DNA of 64,000 bases from the NCBI RefSeq assembly GCF_018449525.1, contig NZ_JAAVUS010000002.1, forward strand, positions 248,001 to 312,000. The letters run 5' to 3'. Numbering within the stretch: position 1 is the stretch's first letter; each line of letters starts with the position of its first letter. A model generated the notes under the pieces. That model searched no databases. It was not told the origin of the DNA and saw only the letters and a list, made by a program, of their open reading frames with translations. This DNA comes from Bradyrhizobium sp. dw_78 (GTDB taxonomy: Bacteria; Pseudomonadota; Alphaproteobacteria; Rhizobiales; Xanthobacteraceae). Made by a program: the position numbers and the translations under genes. Below, in pieces: positions 43,580 to 53,048 of this stretch.

Positions 43580-46135
43580 CGCCGGCTGAAACAGCAAGAC
43601 CGCGGCGAGCGTCGTAACCAGCGACAGCGCCAGCAGCTTGCCCATGCTTGCGGTGCCCGGATGGCTCGACAGCCAAAGGCTGCCGAACGCCGTGGCCGTG
43701 GTCAGCGCGCTAAAAAAGATCGCGCGTGTCAGGCTCGATTGCAGCAGATTCGTTCTACCCGCGCGCCAAGCCGTCACATAATAGATCTTGAAGGCGACGC
43801 CGACACCGAGCAGCAGCGGCAGCGCAACGATATTGGCGAAGTTGAGCGGTAATCCGATCAACACGCAGATTTCCAGCGTCACCGCCCCCGCCACCAACAG
43901 CGGAACAAGCGTCAGCAGCACGTCGGTGATTCGCCGCAGCGCCAGCCAGAGCAGAAGGCTGATCACGATCAGCGCGCATAAACCGGCGTCAATGAATGCC
44001 CGCACGATGGTTTCGCCGGATTTGAGGATCGACACCGGTCCGCCGATCGCGGTCGGCTCGGCATCCAGAACGGCGCTGGCAAATTTGCGCAGCGTATCGT
44101 TGTCGTTGGGATCGCCGCGCGGCAGCGCCTCGACGCGCTGCAAGCCGTCCTTGGTTTTCCAGGTCCGGACCAGGTCGGGCGGCAGCGTCTTCAGGCTGAC
44201 GGGCTGCGCCTGCAACGAGTTCTTGAGCTGCTCCAACTCGATTTTCAGCGGCACGACGAAGATGGCCTGGACCTTGTCCCGCATCGCCTGGTCAGATTCG
44301 GCGAGCTTCCCCAGCGCATCGGCCAGCCGCCGTGACGCCACGGCGCCCGGCCCCTGGCCGTCGCCGGCGGTTTTCCGCAAGCTCTCGGCCGATTCCTTCA
44401 AGGAATCGATATTCTCCTGGTCCGACGGCGGAGCATCGATCGAGTCCGGGTTGAGCGCCGGATTGAGGATCCTGGCGCCCTCGGCGATCAATTTCAGCTT
44501 TGCCGGCTGATCCTCGGGCACGAAACTCTCCAGCGACATGACGCTGAGCACTTCCGGCACCTTTTCCAGCCGGGCCTGAATTTTTCGGGCATCTTCATCC
44601 GAATTCGTCAGCACGTTGATCGCATTCGCGCCGGTATTGGGGTCTTTCCTCAAATCGAGATAGGTCGCGATCGATTCAACCTTGGGGCTGCGCAAATTGA
44701 TCGGATTGAAGTCGAAGCGCAGGAAATAAAGCAGCGGCAGGCCCGCCACCGCGACCAGAAGGGTGCCGACGATGATGATCACGCGATGCTTTTCGAGGAA
44801 ATGGTCGAGCGGCGCCAGGAACGCATAGCCGACCGGCTCTTTTTCCCCCGGAGGATTGAGCAGGCACAACAAGGCCGGCAGCACCGTGATGCTGGTGACG
44901 AACGCAACGAACATGCCCACGCCGGCGATCTCGCCGAGTTCGGAGACGCCTTCGTAGTCGGTCGGCAGAAACGACAGGAATCCGGCTGCCGTGGCCATCG
45001 CGGCCAGCGAAAGCGGGATCGCGACATATCCGGCCGCCTTGGCCAGCGCGGCGCGCAGATCGTCGTCCTTGAAGCGCTCCGAGCGGTAGCGGACGCTGAA
45101 CTGAATGCCGAAATCCACGCCCAGCCCGACGAACAGAACGGCGAACGCGACCGAAAGCAGGTTGAGCGATCCCACCATCATCAGCCCGAGCGCGGTGGTG
45201 ATCGAAAGGCCGATGAACAGATTCACGAACACGGCGAAGATGATCTTCGGCGAACGCAGCGCCATCCAGAGAATGAACAGCACCACGATCACGGTGCCGA
45301 TCCCGTTGACGACCGCGCCGTCCTGGACGGTCGCGAATTCCTCGTCGGACATCGGGACCGGTCCGGTCAGCCTGACCCGCGCGCCATACTGGCCGGCAAG
45401 ATCGAGATCCTTGGCGGCCTGCCGGATCGCATCGGAGGCATCCTTGCCGGGCTCGAGCGCGTTGAAGTCGAGGATCGGCTTGAACTCGATGAAGGACCGG
45501 CGGTCGGAGTCGGTCAAAGGCTTGTCGGCGATGAGTTCGCGCCACGAGAACGTCGCGGTGCCGGTTTTCAGCGCATCCTCCACCGTCTTCGCGACCTCGT
45601 TGAACGGCCGCGCGGTGCTGTCCAGCTTGATCTGCCCGCGCTTGACGCCGGTAAGCCCGGTCTCCAGCGCGCCGGTCAGGCCCCGGATCGAGGGGTCTCC
45701 GGCCATGATCTCGATCAGTGGCGCGGCGGACGAAAACTGGCCGGTCAGTTCGCGGACTTCGGCCTCGGGCAGGAACAACAGCCCGTTCTTTTCAAAGAAT
45801 TCGCCTGAACCGAGCGCCTGCATCGACGAAAAATGCTTGCTGTCGCCGGCCAGCTTCTGCTCGAGCGCGACACTGGCCGCGCCTGCAAATTCCGGCGTCG
45901 GCGCGTCGACAACGGCGAGAATCGTGCTGTCACGGTCGAAGGCGTGGTCGAATTGATTATCGCGCTGGCGCCAGTCCAGCTTCGAGGAGATCAGCGTATT
46001 GATGTCGGTATTGATCGAGAAATTTTGGGCCGTGTAAAAACCCGCGGCGACCGCAAGGATCAGCGCGACGAGAACAGCGACAGTGGCAAACCGCGTGCAT
46101 GCTTCAACAACCCTTACAACAATACTTGTCAGCAC
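43547..46135 (-). CDS. hpnN: HpnN, RND-type hopanoid transporter
   Basis: This 862-residue inner-membrane protein has two sets of membrane helices (for example VVLFILWMALRSPKIIFAVF and LCALIVISLLLWLALRRITD) and two periplasmic loops, the MMPL/RND layout. In Rhodopseudomonas palustris HpnN moves hopanoids to the outer membrane. Typical parts are FYTAQNFSINTDINTLISSK at the start and RADFNPINLRSPKVESIATY-like sequence in the middle (here RFDFNPINLRSPKVESIATY). The start is a GTG at 46135 with AGAAGAGA before it; the overlapping ATG is out of frame. It lies in the hopanoid cluster beside hpnO. Confidence 0.9.
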   Translation of the reverse strand: MLTSIVVRVVEACTRFATVAVLVALILAVAAGFYTAQNFSINTDINTLISSKLDWRQRDNQFDHAFDRDSTILAVVDAPTPEFAGAASVALEQKLAGDSKHFSSMQALGSGEFFEKNGLLFLPEAEVRELTGQFSSAAPLIEIMAGDPSIRGLTGALETGLTGVKRGQIKLDSTARPFNEVAKTVEDALKTGTATFSWRELIADKPLTDSDRRSFIEFKPILDFNALEPGKDASDAIRQAAKDLDLAGQYGARVRLTGPVPMSDEEFATVQDGAVVNGIGTVIVVLFILWMALRSPKIIFAVFVNLFIGLSITTALGLMMVGSLNLLSVAFAVLFVGLGVDFGIQFSVRYRSERFKDDDLRAALAKAAGYVAIPLSLAAMATAAGFLSFLPTDYEGVSELGEIAGVGMFVAFVTSITVLPALLCLLNPPGEKEPVGYAFLAPLDHFLEKHRVIIIVGTLLVAVAGLPLLYFLRFDFNPINLRSPKVESIATYLDLRKDPNTGANAINVLTNSDEDARKIQARLEKVPEVLSVMSLESFVPEDQPAKLKLIAEGARILNPALNPDSIDAPPSDQENIDSLKESAESLRKTAGDGQGPGAVASRRLADALGKLAESDQAMRDKVQAIFVVPLKIELEQLKNSLQAQPVSLKTLPPDLVRTWKTKDGLQRVEALPRGDPNDNDTLRKFASAVLDAEPTAIGGPVSILKSGETIVRAFIDAGLCALIVISLLLWLALRRITDVLLTLVPLLVAGAVTLEICVLIGLPLNFANIVALPLLLGVGVAFKIYYVTAWRAGRTNLLQSSLTRAIFFSALTTATAFGSLWLSSHPGTASMGKLLALSLVTTLAAVLLFQPALMGKPRDVGD

Positions 46136-46703
46136 ATCTCTTCTTTCTAATTTCAGGGGGGTCTAATTCAGGGTTTGCCTCAAATGCCCGCTGTCCAGAG
46201 CCTTTTCGGCTCCGATCAAATCAGAACCGCGGCTCACCTCTTTATGTTTTGACGCGTTATTCTGCACGCGAACCGGAAGCCACCCCGCTATCCAAGTCCG
46301 GGGCTGGCTTTCGCCCGAAAACGCTGTAGCGGAGTTCCTCCGGCCGATCTAACGTTGTTTTGGGTGTTTTTGCCGCGGGCGCGCGAATGGTTAGCGTAGG
46401 ATTCGCCTTAATCTTGCCCGGCGCGGGTATAATTCCGATCGTCTCATAGTAAAGTGACGAACAAGTGAGGGTAACGCGGGTTCCCGTCACGATTTCTCCA
46501 TACTATGCTACCTATTTCCATCAACCAAGCTGGTCCTTTTTTGCGATCCGGCTTTCCTAAATGATCGTTTTTTGACACAAACCGCTGCGCTTCCATGCGC
46601 TTAGAACCGGAATGGATGCAAATTATGGCGCGGACATTGCAACGATCCAGGCGGCGCGGAGATACGACAATGAGGCTGGTGCAACTTGCGTAACGGGCAT
46701 CCG
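46136..46703. other. Intergenic region with repeat copy 3
   Basis: This stretch separates hpnN and ispH. The first part (46197-46329) is the dispersed repeat. The rest holds AT-rich patches, including GGTATAATTCC near 46427, but no clean -35 partner is visible. No gene is supported. Confidence 0.4.
46197..46329. repeat. Dispersed intergenic repeat, copy 3 (expanded)
   Basis: The blocks GATCAAATCAGAACCGCGG, TTTTGACGCGTTATTCTGCA, CGCGAACCGGAAGCCACC and CGAAAACGCTGTAG are in the same order as in copies 1 and 2. About 30 extra bases (CTATCCAAGTCCGGGGCTGG) interrupt the last block. Confidence 0.7.
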
Positions 46704-47651
46704 ATGGAAGTGTATCTGGCGCAGCCCCGCGGATTTTGTGCGGGCGTCGTGCGCGCGATCGAGATCGTCGAGCGCGCGCTCGAGAAGTATGGGCCGCCCG
46801 TCTATGTGCGCCATGAGATCGTGCATAACAAATACGTGGTCGAAAGCCTGAAAAACAAAGGCGCCATCTTCGTCGAGGATTTGTCGGAAGTGCCGCCCCG
46901 CGCGGTCACCGTCTTCAGCGCCCACGGCGTGGCCCGGAGCGTGGAGGAGGAAGCCTCCGCGCGCGGCCTGCCGGTGCTCAACGCGACCTGCCCGCTGGTC
47001 ACCAAGGTCCACAACCAGGGCAAGCGCTATATGTCGAAAGGCCGGGCTCTGGTCCTGATCGGGCATGCCGGCCATCCCGAGGTCGAGGGAACCATGGGTC
47101 AGGTTCCCGGCCCCGTGCTGCTGGTCCAGAACGTCGACGACGTCGCGGCGTTGACCCTGCCGGCGGATACGCCGGTGGCCTACATCACCCAGACCACGCT
47201 CAGCGTGGACGACACCAAGGACATCATTGTTGCGCTCCAGCAACGGTTTACAGATATTCAAGGCCCGGACATCCGGGATATCTGCTATGCGACACAGAAC
47301 CGACAATCTGCGGTAAGAGATCTTAGCAAGCTGGTGGATGTCATTCTGGTGGTGGGCGCCGCCAATAGTTCCAATTCGAACAGGCTCCGCGAAATCGGCA
47401 CCGAGGCCGGCGTCGCGAGTTATCTGATCGCGGACGGAAGCGAGCTGAACCCGGAATGGCTGAAGGATGCGAAGGCCGTCGGTATTACCGCAGGTGCCTC
47501 GGCGCCGGAAGTTTTAGTCGACGATGTAATCGAGGCGTTGCGGCGGATCGGACCGGTCAAGGTATCCGTACTTCCCGGCCGGGAAGAAAACATCGAGTTC
47601 AGGCTTCCGGCTGAGTTGACGTCAGGCGAGTCAGCTCTCCAACAAATCTAG
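46704..47651 (+). CDS. ispH: IspH, 4-hydroxy-3-methylbut-2-enyl diphosphate reductase
   Basis: This 315-residue iron-sulfur enzyme makes isopentenyl and dimethylallyl diphosphate in the last step of the methylerythritol phosphate pathway. The three cluster cysteines are C12 ([11 protein letters not shown]), C96 ([11 protein letters not shown]) and C194 ([10 protein letters not shown]). The catalytic Glu is E126 in GHPEVEGT, and TQTTLSVDD is also intact. It sits in front of hpnH with a gap of about 30 bases, so hopanoid precursors and hopanoid tailoring are encoded together. From memory, Bradyrhizobium genomes also have another ispH elsewhere, and this would then be the hopanoid-linked copy. 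Confidence 0.95.
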   Translation: MEVYLAQPRGFCAGVVRAIEIVERALEKYGPPVYVRHEIVHNKYVVESLKNKGAIFVEDLSEVPPRAVTVFSAHGVARSVEEEASARGLPVLNATCPLVTKVHNQGKRYMSKGRALVLIGHAGHPEVEGTMGQVPGPVLLVQNVDDVAALTLPADTPVAYITQTTLSVDDTKDIIVALQQRFTDIQGPDIRDICYATQNRQSAVRDLSKLVDVILVVGAANSSNSNRLREIGTEAGVASYLIADGSELNPEWLKDAKAVGITAGASAPEVLVDDVIEALRRIGPVKVSVLPGREENIEFRLPAELTSGESALQQI

Positions 47652-47681
47652 CAAGAATCAAATCCAGAAAGAAAACCCGTA

Positions 47682-48842
47682 ATGGCAATACCGTTCTTCA
47701 AGGAAATGCGTATCGGCGGCTATCTGCTCAAGCAGAAGATGCTGGGCCGGAAACGCTATCCGCTGGTGCTGATGCTCGAGCCGCTGTTTCGCTGCAACCT
47801 TGCCTGCGTCGGCTGCGGCAAGATCGACTATCCCGACGCGATCCTCAATCGCCGCATGACGGCGCAGGAATGCTGGGACGCCGCCGACGAATGCGGCGCG
47901 CCGATGGTGGCGATCCCCGGCGGCGAACCGCTGATCCACAAGGAAATCGGCGAGATCGTGCGCGGCCTGGTGGCGCGCAAGAAATTCGTGTCGCTATGCA
48001 CCAATGCGCTGCTGCTGGAAAAGAAGCTCGATCTGTTCGAGCCCTCGCCCTATCTGTTCTTCTCGGTGCATCTCGATGGCCTGAAGGATCATCACGACAA
48101 GGCGGTGTCGCAGAAGGGCGTGTTCGATCGCGCCGTCTCCGCGATCAAGGCCGCCAAGGCCCGCGGCTTCACCGTCAATGTCAACGCCACGATCTTCGAC
48201 GGACATCCGGCGGAAGAAATCGCCAAGTTCCTCGATCTCACCACCGAACTCGGGGTCGGCGTTTCGATGTCGCCGGGCTACGCCTATGAGCGCGCGCCCG
48301 ACCAGGAGCACTTCCTCAACCGGACCAAGACCAAGAAGCTGTTCCGCGACGTGTTTGCGCTGGGCAAGGGCAAGAAGTGGAATTTCATGCATTCCGGCCT
48401 GTTCCTGGACTTCCTCGCCGGCAACCAGAACTATGAATGCACCCCCTGGGGCATGCCGGCGCGCAATATCTTCGGCTGGCAGAAGCCCTGCTATCTGCTC
48501 GGCGAAGGCTATGCCAAGACCTTCAAGGAATTGATGGAAACCACGGACTGGGAGACCTACGGCACCGGCAAGTACGAAAAATGCGCCGACTGCATGGCGC
48601 ATTGCGGCTATGAGCCGACCGCGGCCAGCGCGGCCTTCGCCAATCCGCTGAAGGCGATGTGGGTGGCGCTGCGTGGCGTCAGGACTTCGGGCCCGATGGC
48701 GCCCGAGATCGATCTCTCAAAGCAGCGTCCGGCGCAGTATATTTTCTCGGAAGAGGTTCAGAAGCGGCTCTCGGATATCCGCCGCGACGAGGCTCTCGCT
48801 GCCCAGCAGAAGGCGCAGCAAAAGGCTTCAACTGCCGCCTGA
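47682..48842 (+). CDS. hpnH: HpnH, adenosyl hopane synthase (radical SAM)
   Basis: This 386-residue radical SAM enzyme joins the 5'-deoxyadenosyl group to hopene, the first step of side-chain extension. The radical SAM cysteines are C38, C42 and C45 in FRCNLACVGCGK. The GGEP motif is seen as AIPGGEPLIHKE. The C-terminal SPASM-like cysteines appear in KCADCMAHCGYEP. The last 25 residues (RLSDIRRDEALAAQQKAQQK and ASTAA) are a low-complexity tail whose DNA has a near copy downstream on the same strand (separate entry). It follows ispH in one operon and is convergent with hpnG. Confidence 0.95.
   Translation: MAIPFFKEMRIGGYLLKQKMLGRKRYPLVLMLEPLFRCNLACVGCGKIDYPDAILNRRMTAQECWDAADECGAPMVAIPGGEPLIHKEIGEIVRGLVARKKFVSLCTNALLLEKKLDLFEPSPYLFFSVHLDGLKDHHDKAVSQKGVFDRAVSAIKAAKARGFTVNVNATIFDGHPAEEIAKFLDLTTELGVGVSMSPGYAYERAPDQEHFLNRTKTKKLFRDVFALGKGKKWNFMHSGLFLDFLAGNQNYECTPWGMPARNIFGWQKPCYLLGEGYAKTFKELMETTDWETYGTGKYEKCADCMAHCGYEPTAASAAFANPLKAMWVALRGVRTSGPMAPEIDLSKQRPAQYIFSEEVQKRLSDIRRDEALAAQQKAQQKASTAA
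48777..48814 (+). repeat. Direct repeat unit A (hpnH tail)
   Basis: This 38-base block, starting ATCCGCCGCGACGAGG, codes for IRRDEALAAQQKA at the end of hpnH. It recurs at 48996-49033 with one mismatch. Confidence 0.85.
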
Positions 48843-48848
48843 GCCCTA

Positions 48849-48881
48849 TCGTTTAAGCGATTGGCTCGTTTAAGCGATTGG
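48849..48881 (+). repeat. Short tandem repeat after hpnH
   Basis: TCGTTTAAGCGATTGG occurs twice (48849-48864 and 48866-48881) with one base between. Confidence 0.8.
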
Positions 48882-48908
48882 CGCTCAAGGGTTTGAGCCC
48901 AAGACGAA

Positions 48909-48955
48909 GACAGACAAAAGCGGCGCGAAATGATTTCGCGCCGCTTTTGTCTGTC
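48909..48955. terminator. Long perfect hairpin between convergent hpnH and hpnG
   Basis: Stem arms of 22 bp (48909-48930 and 48934-48955) are perfect complements around a TGA loop. The GC core is flanked by CAAAAG/CTTTTG, giving short T-runs on both strands. It can stop transcription from both sides. Confidence 0.85.
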
Positions 48956-48989
48956 GTCATTTCGAAATGGAAATAGAACCTCGACCTTG

Positions 48990-49724
48990 TCAGAGATCCG
49001 CCGCGACGAGGCCCTCGCTGCCCAGCAGAAGGCTGCGACAGCCGCGCAGGCTGCGCAGCGCCCGATTGAAATCGATTCCGGTCGAGACCAGCGAGCGCAG
49101 CGCCAGCGGGTTGCGCGCCACGCCGCGCAGCACCAGGCGCAGATCGATATCGCCGTTCGGCTTGATCGCGTTCCTCGCCAGCGCCGGCAGAGCGCGGTTG
49201 GCGGGGTCGCTGATGACGCGCAGGGCCGCGAATGGCAGGCCTGCCTCGGTGGCGTAGGCCGCGGCGATATGGCTTTCCATATCGACGGCCGCAGCGCCCG
49301 TTTCCGACCACAGCGCGGCCTTCTTGGAGATGCCGGCGACAACCTGCTCGACCCCGGCCAGCCCCCCCCGGACGACGCGCCGGCGGCCCAACGTCGCATT
49401 GGCGATCAACTCATTGTTCAGCGCTGAACCCGCCAGCCAGCGCGTGTCGCCGGCCATGACTTCGGTCGCCACCACGATATCGCCGGATTTAAGCGTAGGA
49501 TCGAGGCCGCCGGCGACGCCAAAGCTGATGACGCCCCGAAAGGTGGATGAATCGAGCGTCGCAAGCAGCGACCGCAATTGACCGGGATCGCTACTGCTGC
49601 AGATGACGATCATGCCCGGGCCGGCCGCGATGCGCGCTTCCTGCACCAGACCTGTCACGATCAATACGGGCCGCGGGTCAATGGCCTGACCCGTGCTGAC
49701 TTCGCCCCCGGTCCCCAAAATCAC
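48990..49724 (-). CDS. hpnG: HpnG, adenosylhopane nucleosidase/phosphorylase
   Basis: This 244-residue protein of the purine nucleoside phosphorylase fold removes adenine from adenosylhopane to give ribosylhopane. Family parts visible are PVLIVTGLVQEARIAAGPGM, RGVISFGVAGGLDPTLKSGD and AAAVDMESHIAAAYATEAGL, the last being the nucleoside-binding MES motif. Its start overlaps the shc stop (ATGA), so it is the fifth gene of hpnC-D-E-shc-G. The last 13 or so residues (from LLLGSEGLVAADL) are encoded on the antisense of the duplicated hpnH tail, so the C-terminus has been replaced or extended by that event. Confidence 0.92.
   Translation of the reverse strand: MILGTGGEVSTGQAIDPRPVLIVTGLVQEARIAAGPGMIVICSSSDPGQLRSLLATLDSSTFRGVISFGVAGGLDPTLKSGDIVVATEVMAGDTRWLAGSALNNELIANATLGRRRVVRGGLAGVEQVVAGISKKAALWSETGAAAVDMESHIAAAYATEAGLPFAALRVISDPANRALPALARNAIKPNGDIDLRLVLRGVARNPLALRSLVSTGIDFNRALRSLRGCRSLLLGSEGLVAADL
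48996..49033 (+). repeat. Direct repeat unit B (copy of the hpnH tail in hpnG)
   Basis: Thirty-seven of 38 bases match 48777-48814, and on the plus strand the frame still reads LSEIRRDEALAAQQKA. On the minus strand it forms the 3' end of hpnG. Confidence 0.85.
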
Positions 49725-51703
49725 ATCCCGACCCCTACCACCCTGCTATTCGTGCTGTTCAGGTTTCGATACCGCGCCAGCGCCCAAAGCGGGAAAAACT
49801 TCGCATATCCATGATAACGCAAATAAAATACCCGCGGGAAGCCTGTAGCGGTGTATCGCTGCTCGTCCCACAGTCCTTTTTCCGTCTGTGTGCCTTTTAG
49901 GTACTCCACCCCACGCCGGACGGCCGGGTTCTCAACCTCGCCGGCTGCCATCAGGGCAAGCAAAGCCCATGCCGTTTGCGAGGCCGTGGTGGGCGCCCCC
50001 TCAAATCCCTTGTAGTCGAGCCGGTAGCTGACCGCGTCCTCGCCCCAGCCGCCATCCGGATTCTGGATCGATAGCAGCCAATCGACAGCCTTGCGGATCA
50101 TCGGGTCCTGGTGGTCGACGCCGGCTGCGTTGAGCGCGCACAGCACCGACCAGGTTCCATAGATGTAATTGAGCCCCCAGCGGCCGTACCACGATCCCTC
50201 CGCGAGCTGGGTCTGGCGCAAATAGTCGATGGCCGCGGCAACCGACTTGCTGGTCCGCGCGGTCTCGCCGAGCTGCGCCAGCATCGAAAGGCAGCGGGCG
50301 GTCACATCCTCGGTCGGCGGGTCGAGCAGCGCGCCATGGTCCGAGAACGGGATATTGTTGAGGTAATATTCGAGATTGTCGACGTCGAAGGCTCCCCAGC
50401 CGCCATTGCGGCTCTGCATGCCCTCGATCCATTCGCGGCCGCGGGCGATCGCGGCATCGTAATTGCCGCTGCCCGATTGGCGTCCGGCGCGGTCCATCGC
50501 CATCACCACGACGGCGGTGTCGTCGAGATCGGGATAATAAGCGTTGTTGTACTGGAACGCCCAGCCGCCGGGACGCGTGTTCGGGCTTTTGACGGCCCAG
50601 TCGCCCTTGACGTCCAGCACCTGCTTCGGCAGCAGCCAGTCGAGGCCCTGCTCGGCCCGCGACACCGCCTGGTCGCTGCCGGCCTCAAGCAGCGCGTGGC
50701 AGGTCAACGCGGTATCCCAGATCGGCGACACGCAGGGCTGGCAATAGGCCTCGTGCTCGCCGATCACCAGCAGCCTGTCGAGCCCGCGCCGCGTGACCGC
50801 GCGCGACGGGTAGTCCGCCGGCTTGCCGAGCGCGTCATACATCATCACCGCATTGGCCATCGGCGGGAAGATCGCGCCGAGGCCGTCCTCGCCGTTCAGG
50901 CGCTCCTCGATAAAGCCGACGGCGCTGTCGATCGCGCGCTGGCGCAGCTTCTTCGGAATGAACGGCTCGACCACCCGCAACACGGCATCGATCCCGCGAA
51001 ACAGCAGAAACCAGGCCCAGCTCTGGTGCGGCGCCTTCGCCGTCATGCCGATGGTTTTCGGGTCCTGCAGAAACAACTCGTCGATGCCGACGCCCTTGGG
51101 ATTCTTCGCGCGCGGCTTCAAGGCGGCCAGCACCAATAACGGCACCATCGTGGTCCGCGCCCAGTACGAGATCTTGTTGATGTGAAACGGCGACCACATC
51201 GGCAGCAACATGATCTCGACCGGCAAAACCGGCACACTTCGCCAGGTCGTCACGCCGAACATTGCCAGCATGAAGCGCGTGAACACGTTGCTGTTGATCG
51301 CGCCGCCGCGCGAATGGATCGCCTCGCGGGCGCGCACCATGTGCGGCGCGTCGACGGAATCGCCGATCATCTTGAGCGCGAAATACGCCTTCACGCTGGC
51401 GCTCATGTCGAAGGCGCCCTCGTGAACCAGCGGCCAGCCGCCATGCGCGCCCTGGATCCGTCGCAGGTAATTGGCGATCTTGTGTTCCAGTTCGGCGTCG
51501 ACCGGCTCGGCCAGATAATGGCGGAGCAGCACATATTCCGCCGGGATGGTGCAATCGGCTTCCAGCTCGAACACCCAGTGCCCGTCGGGCTGGCGATAGT
51601 CGAGCAGCGCATGCGTCGCCGATGCGATGCTCGCTTCCAGGGCCGCGTCGGTCGCGGCCCCCATCGTGCTATTGCCGGAATGCATCTCGCTCGACATCTC
51701 CAT
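49721..51703 (-). CDS. shc: Squalene-hopene cyclase (Shc/HpnF)
   Basis: This 660-residue monotopic membrane enzyme folds squalene into hopene and diplopterol. The protonating motif is DLDDTA at residues 392-397. Several QW-type repeats are visible (QPDGHWVFELEADCTIPAEY; QGAHGGWPLVHEG; RNGGWGAFDVDN; NPDGGWGEDA). The length is normal. The chosen ATG has AGGACG just before it. Genes on each side are hpnE (91-base gap) and hpnG (4-base overlap). Hopanoids stiffen the outer membrane and help stress tolerance and, in Bradyrhizobium, symbiosis. Confidence 0.96.
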   Translation of the reverse strand: MEMSSEMHSGNSTMGAATDAALEASIASATHALLDYRQPDGHWVFELEADCTIPAEYVLLRHYLAEPVDAELEHKIANYLRRIQGAHGGWPLVHEGAFDMSASVKAYFALKMIGDSVDAPHMVRAREAIHSRGGAINSNVFTRFMLAMFGVTTWRSVPVLPVEIMLLPMWSPFHINKISYWARTTMVPLLVLAALKPRAKNPKGVGIDELFLQDPKTIGMTAKAPHQSWAWFLLFRGIDAVLRVVEPFIPKKLRQRAIDSAVGFIEERLNGEDGLGAIFPPMANAVMMYDALGKPADYPSRAVTRRGLDRLLVIGEHEAYCQPCVSPIWDTALTCHALLEAGSDQAVSRAEQGLDWLLPKQVLDVKGDWAVKSPNTRPGGWAFQYNNAYYPDLDDTAVVVMAMDRAGRQSGSGNYDAAIARGREWIEGMQSRNGGWGAFDVDNLEYYLNNIPFSDHGALLDPPTEDVTARCLSMLAQLGETARTSKSVAAAIDYLRQTQLAEGSWYGRWGLNYIYGTWSVLCALNAAGVDHQDPMIRKAVDWLLSIQNPDGGWGEDAVSYRLDYKGFEGAPTTASQTAWALLALMAAGEVENPAVRRGVEYLKGTQTEKGLWDEQRYTATGFPRVFYLRYHGYAKFFPLWALARYRNLNSTNSRVVGVGM

Positions 51704-51794
51704 TACGTCCTAACCCGGTTTCATCAGAATCCGCTTGATCTCCCGATCAGCCTCGCCGCCAATCAGCCTCGATGCCAATCAGTCTTGACATTAA

Positions 51795-53048
51795 TCAGCC
51801 TTGCCGCATGGCAAGGACAAGGTCGGCGGCGCGGTCGCCCGACCGCACCGATCCTTCAATGGTGGCCGGCAACCCGGTAGCAGTCCAGTCGCCGGCGAGA
51901 AACAGGTTTTTCCACTGGGTGACCGGCCCTGGGCGCAGTGCGTTCTGCTCCGGCGTGGCCTCGAATGTCGCGCGGCGCTCGCGGACGATCTGCCAGGGCG
52001 GCAGTTCCCCTCCGACGCCGGCGGCCTTGCAGATATCGCTCCAGATCGCCTGCGCGAGTTCCTCGCGCGGCATATCGACCAGCCGGTCGCCATTGCTGAT
52101 GGTGACCGAGAGCCGCTGCGGAAACGCGAACAGCCACTCGACCAGTCCGCCGACGACGCCCACGATCGGCGGCGCATCTTTCGGCGGGTCGAAGCGGAAA
52201 TGCGCGTTCACGATGGCGCGGAATTTCGACGGCGTTTTCAGGCCCGGCAACAGCGATGCCGCCGCGCGCGGCGGAACAGCCATCACGACCGCGTCATCGG
52301 GCCCCAGCGCAATGGCATCGGCGCCGAATTTCAATTCACTGATGCGGCCATCCGACATGCCGAACGCACGCAGTTCCTGCGAGAAGCGGATGCTGGCGCC
52401 GCCCTCCTGCAACAATTTGACCGCCGGTTCGATCAGGACCGCGCTCAGGCCCTCGCGCGCGATCAGCGGCCGACAGGCCTGTCCGCCCGCCAGCAGCGTT
52501 TCCCGCACCACCGCGCCCGCAAGCCCGGCCGAGCCTTCGGGCGGATCGACATTGAGCGCCGCCAGCAGCAGCGGCTGCACCAGCCGCTGGTAGAGCACGC
52601 CGTTGCACGGGATGGTGTTGCCGACCAGCCTGTCGGTCCCGGCCCAGATCAGCGGCATCAAGGCGAGATAGTCGCGCAGACCGGTATCGGGAACGCGGCG
52701 CGCCGCGTCGAACACCCAGAGCGGCAGCCGGCTGTCTCCAAGGTCGAGTTTCCAGCGCCGGCCCGTGGTCAGATCGACAAAGGGAAATTGCGCACGCGCT
52801 GGTCCCACCAGACCTGCCTCGGTGCCGATCGACCTGGCATAGGCGCGCGCATGGCGATTGCCGGAAAGCAGCAGGTGATTGCCGTTATCGATGGTCAGGC
52901 CGGTCGCGGCGTCGAAATACGACCGGCACCGGCCACCCGCCTGCTGGGTGGCCTCGTGGACATGCACCTTGTAATTCGCCTGCGCCAGCCGAACGGCGGC
53001 CGACAGGCCCGAAATTCCAGCGCCGATGATATGGACGGTCTTTTGCAT
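51795..53048 (-). CDS. hpnE: HpnE, hydroxysqualene dehydroxylase
   Basis: This 417-residue FAD enzyme of the amine oxidase/phytoene desaturase type reduces hydroxysqualene to squalene. The N-terminal FAD motif is VHIIGAGISGLSAAVRLAQA, with the second nucleotide part ending in VHEATQQAGGRCRSYFD. The C-terminus has NLFLAGDWTATGLPATIEGS, the usual closing FAD motif. Its ATG shares one base with the stop of hpnD (TGATG), which indicates coupled translation. Confidence 0.94.
   Translation of the reverse strand: MQKTVHIIGAGISGLSAAVRLAQANYKVHVHEATQQAGGRCRSYFDAATGLTIDNGNHLLLSGNRHARAYARSIGTEAGLVGPARAQFPFVDLTTGRRWKLDLGDSRLPLWVFDAARRVPDTGLRDYLALMPLIWAGTDRLVGNTIPCNGVLYQRLVQPLLLAALNVDPPEGSAGLAGAVVRETLLAGGQACRPLIAREGLSAVLIEPAVKLLQEGGASIRFSQELRAFGMSDGRISELKFGADAIALGPDDAVVMAVPPRAAASLLPGLKTPSKFRAIVNAHFRFDPPKDAPPIVGVVGGLVEWLFAFPQRLSVTISNGDRLVDMPREELAQAIWSDICKAAGVGGELPPWQIVRERRATFEATPEQNALRPGPVTQWKNLFLAGDWTATGLPATIEGSVRSGDRAADLVLAMRQG

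Noticed and set aside
46424..46436. TATAAT-like box upstream of ispH
   Set aside because: No suitable -35 element at the right distance, and it is about 270 bases from the start codon.
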